From Diplosphaera chodatii (Eukaryota > Chlorophyta > Trebouxiophyceae > Prasiolales > Stichococcaceae), in contig JAALGY010000020.1 of assembly GCA_032358165.1 (NCBI GenBank), positions 1,426,001 to 1,490,000 on the forward strand: a stretch of DNA of 64,000 bases, given 5' to 3'. Position 1 is the stretch's first letter. Each line of letters opens with the position of its first letter. The notes under the pieces are model-generated. The model saw only the letters and a list, made by a program, of their open reading frames with translations, was not told the origin of the DNA and did no database searches. Below are positions 61,006 through 64,000 of this stretch, one piece after another. Position numbers and translations under genes: made by a program.

Positions 61006-61486
61006 CGTCTGCCAGACCGCCGCACTGTCAGGTATGACGCTTGGCGCGGTACCGGCTGATTTGAATCGTCCGTGCTGAGCCGTGCAGTGTACACAGGCTG
61101 ACACTCGAATGGGACGGTACAGTAAGGCCAGACAGCCGATGACCTTTGTCTTATAGAAAATGTCCTTGGGGATGCACGCAGGTCGGTGATGCAGGCACAC
61201 TTGAAAGCGCGTGACAAGCGGCTCAATCCGGTGCAACTGCATACGCAAGCGGTCAGGTGCTCTGCACTTTCACATGTGTGGTTGTGTGCGGCTATGTGCA
61301 GGATCGCACCCTGCTGTAAGCTGTTGCCAGCAACGAGGCAGGATCTCCCAAGACAGGAGATCTCCTCGCATGTGCCGAATTGGAAGGCTGGTGTGCAGCT
61401 GCAAGCGTGCAGCCGGAGCCTATTGACACAGTAACGTGTGCGCATCTCGATTCTGCTGCCTCCTCTTGAGCAAGCTGCCCGACAAC
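61006..61486. other. Divergent intergenic / promoter region
   Basis: This is the space between the starts of the UBTD-like and PIH1 genes. No coding segment is recognised. It should carry both promoters. Confidence 0.4.
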
Positions 61487-63645
61487 ATGATCAAGATCGA
61501 GGAGCTGCCCAACGACGCGCCAGTGGAAGATCCCATCCAGAAACTGCAGCGCGGCAAGACTTCAAGCGCTACGTCCGAGGAACCCTCAAAGCTTGTGCAT
61601 CCAAAGCCAGGGTACATGCCGCTTCACTAAGCAAAAAGTGCGTGTGCACGACACTTGTGGGCTGCTGAGTGACCGCCTGCTGCTCTGCCGGCACCTTGCA
61701 GGTTTGTGATCAAGACCACCCAGGACACAGGCAGGAAACTTTTCATCAATGTTTGCGGCGCGGCGGAGGTGGATGCGGTTGGAGACTGGGCCGATGGTCA
61801 GGTGGGGTGCATGTGAGCACCATCGTGTTTTGGCGCCACACTGTCCACACCTGACCTGCGCTGTGCACCCCTTGCGAGTCACTTGCAGTTTTGCTTGCAG
61901 TCTGCAATGCCTGCTCTTCTTGAATATCGTAACCTCACTAAATAAATCTCTTCATGCCGCTGCAGATGCCGGAGAGCGTGTCAAACGCGCTGCAGCAGAT
62001 GGGCAGCTCCTCGATGGACGCCGCCGCGAATGAGGCGCTGCGCTTCCCGCTCAGTGTTGGGGAACGGAGGGAGGATGTGGACCACACTGGGGCGCCCAGC
62101 TACGTAGTGGACGCCATCTTCAATGCCAACGTGGTGTGCATGTCTCTGCGCACAGCCGCACAAGATGACTCGTTTTGCGCAATGATGTACAGAGCTTGGA
62201 GCACTGCAGCCAGACTGATGCATGCGCTGCAGACACACAGATGCCGATGTGGATGTGACGCGCCACTGTCTTGATCTGTAAGTGCAGATACAAGTCGCGT
62301 CCCATGTGCGCCAGCTGAAGACCTTCATCTGCAACTTACTCTTGGAGTATGTCGGCACAAAGGTTAGTGACCAGAGCAACACGCCTACACATGCGTCGAC
62401 GTGCATGAGTGCTCCTCGAGTGCTTTTGAACTGGCGCTTGCATCAATATCAATGCCCTCTGCATGCAGCTTGACATGAAGCTCGACACCACCTACAAGCT
62501 GCCGCGCATGCGGTACAAGGGCACTGCAGGACCGCAACCGCAGTACATCCGTGCTGCTCCAAAGCAGCTCATCACAGAGGCACGTTCATCTTCACGGTGT
62601 ACATGTTTGTATTGTTTTCGCACCAGTCGGTCGCTTGTTTCTCTGATCTCATATGCGCTTTGCCATGACGTCTGTCACATGCAGCGGGCCCTCGGCACGC
62701 TTTGGATGCAGTCAGTATGCTCAGGGTGCAGTTGCATGCCAGCGCATGGTCACCTGACAGTGCTGCAGCATCATGCGTTCATCAACGGCAGTCAACTGTC
62801 AGGCAGAGCAGCCCCTGACCTTTGGTTGTGTCAGATGTAAACAGGTGGTGGATGACTACTCTGCACCCGCCTTTGCGCTGCGGGCGGACAAAGCAAGGCT
62901 TGCCAAAGGCGCCGGCAACAGAGGCAGCCCGCCATCTTTGTCGCCAGCTCAGCCTCAGCAGCAGCAGGCATCATCAGCGCAATCGCCGCCAGCGTTGCCA
63001 GTCCGGCAGCAGCAGCGGCAGCCCTCAGCCAGCACGGCTGCTGTTGCACCAGGTGCTGCCAGTCCTCTGAATGCTTGCTGAGCACATGCAAGAACAGTGT
63101 TGTCATTTGCACATATCCAGAAAATTCTCGTGATCAGCTGGTTTCTGTTTGTCAAACGTGCAGATGTGCGTCACACACTGGACTTTGAGGGGTCTCCAGC
63201 CACTGCGGCAAACATCACGGTGCAGTCTTCCGCGCTGCAGCGCACCACAGCAGGCGCCTGCTCAATATCGGCCACTCACGACACCGTCACCATCAGACTC
63301 GAGCAGCAGCAGCTCGAGGTGCAGCACGGGTCATGTTGCCACAAACGGCCGCACTCACCACGTCCAGCATGAATTCAGCCTAGGGTTCAGAGCCGTCTTC
63401 TGCACGGTGGAGACATTGTATCCGAAAACATGCAGTCTGCACCTACAAATGAGCACATGTGCATTGGACAACGCTGGTGTTGCTTGCACACGCAGGTGAA
63501 GCTGCCCTTCAGCATCGATGCCACCAAGGCGGATGCAATAGCAGACCGGGAAAGGGGGCGACTCGATGTCAGGCTGCCCTTCCGACCATATGAACACGTC
63601 ATGGCTGACAGAGGAAGCGCCTTGGAGGAGATCTTCGCATGCTGA
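61487..63645 (+). CDS. PIH1-domain protein (R2TP / dynein assembly factor type)
   Basis: PIH1 proteins are HSP90 co-chaperone adaptors, in the R2TP complex or in axonemal dynein preassembly. The ATG at 61487 gives MIKIEELPNDAPVEDPIQKL. Splicing at KPG joins exon 2 (61702) as FVIKTTQDTGRKLFINVC, the start of the PIH1 domain. Next are SVSNALQQMGSSSMDAAANE and LRFPLSVGERRED (about 61990-62075), SHVRQLKTFICNLLLEYVGT (about 62300) and LDTTYKLPRMRYKGT (about 62480). A Gln/Ser/Ala-rich linker (62890-63050) leads to a CS-like C-terminal domain: DVRHTLDFEGSPAT (about 63161) and VKLPFSIDATKADAIADRER (about 63496), with RGRLDVRLPF. The stop is 63643-63645. PIH1D1- and dynein-type members cannot be told apart by eye. 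Confidence 0.83.
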
Positions 63646-63783
63646 CATACTGCATGAGCTGATGCACTTTGTCGGCTGTGGCATTCTAGTCATTCTGCGT
63701 CATGGACGGGCACCGCACACGCACGTCAAACTTCTATGGAACAAAACACCTAACATGGTGCGTCTAGTCACCTGTGAAGCAAT

Positions 63784-64000
63784 TCAGATACTCATCTTGG
63801 TTATGAGTCGACACTCGGCATGCACCAGATGTGCATCGCGAACAAGGTACAGGTCACCAGCGCTCTCCAACCAATCCATGTTCTCCGCATCCCACTCCAC
63901 AACTGTTACTTGAGGTTCAGACGGAGCCCTAAGCCTCCTCTCGAGACGCACTAGTTGCCGAGTAACCCTACCATTTAGCTGTTTAACCTGCATGGATCTC
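63784..64000 (-). CDS. Possible last exon of an unknown gene (partial)
   Basis: A minus-strand frame runs from the window edge to a stop at 63784-63786. It may begin after an acceptor-like ATGCAG near 63988. The sequence includes VTVVEWDAENMDWLESAGDL and YLVRDAHLVHAECR, which looks protein-like but matches no family I recognise. It could also be chance. Confidence 0.35.
   Translation of the reverse strand, partial: RSMQVKQLNGRVTRQLVRLERRLRAPSEPQVTVVEWDAENMDWLESAGDLYLVRDAHLVHAECRLITKMSI

Overview
The window looks like nuclear DNA of a green alga (Chlorophyta; class not resolved). Genes are cut into many short exons by GT-AG introns of roughly 80-300 bases. The products include plant-lineage families: an FdC2-type chloroplast ferredoxin, a FLOE/DUF1421 protein and a plant-type CUE protein. 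Several minus-strand genes have a TGTAA motif, the usual chlorophyte poly(A) signal, just past the stop codon. All gene models were read by eye from the sequence and recalled family knowledge. Gene ends are usually firmer than individual splice sites.

Layout. 1-558: 3' end of an unknown coiled-coil gene. 1084-2894 (-): membrane-anchored SAM methyltransferase. 3492-8601 (+): alpha-N-acetylglucosaminidase (GH89). 9183-11255 (-): FdC2-type ferredoxin. 11584-23571: an RNA-centred block with a DDX51/Dbp6-like helicase (-), a MiaB/CDK5RAP1-type tRNA methylthiotransferase (-) and a DDX21/RH7-like nucleolar helicase (+), the last two head to head. 23811-26563 (-): FLOE-like phase-separation protein. 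26978-28713 (-): CUE ubiquitin-binding protein. 29455-31361 (+): the 24-kDa 2Fe-2S subunit of mitochondrial complex I. 31657-34044 (-): strictosidine-synthase-like beta-propeller. 34498-48599 (-): a 14-kb, many-exon gene for a giant protein with alpha-2-macroglobulin-like beta domains, of a type I recall from Planctomycetes.

49035-54020 is the strangest part: a 5-kb non-coding, foldback-like satellite built almost entirely from short CCCCTTTTCGTCTTG-type modules in both orientations. Its arms mirror each other around a centre that holds a tRNA-like block with a perfect T-arm. 54127-55520 (+): EF-hand protein. 55918-57745 (-): a protein with WW-like, PUB-like and ZZ zinc-finger segments. 57877-59863 (+): F-box/LRR protein. 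60159-61005 (-): UBTD N-terminal-domain protein. 61487-63645 (+): PIH1-domain R2TP/dynein-assembly factor. 63784-64000 (-): possible last exon of a further gene.

The genes are mostly unrelated housekeeping functions, as expected in a eukaryotic nuclear genome. Two loose themes stand out: ribosome and tRNA maturation at 11.6-23.6 kb, and ubiquitin-linked proteins (CUE, PUB-ZZ, F-box, UBTD) scattered through the right half.
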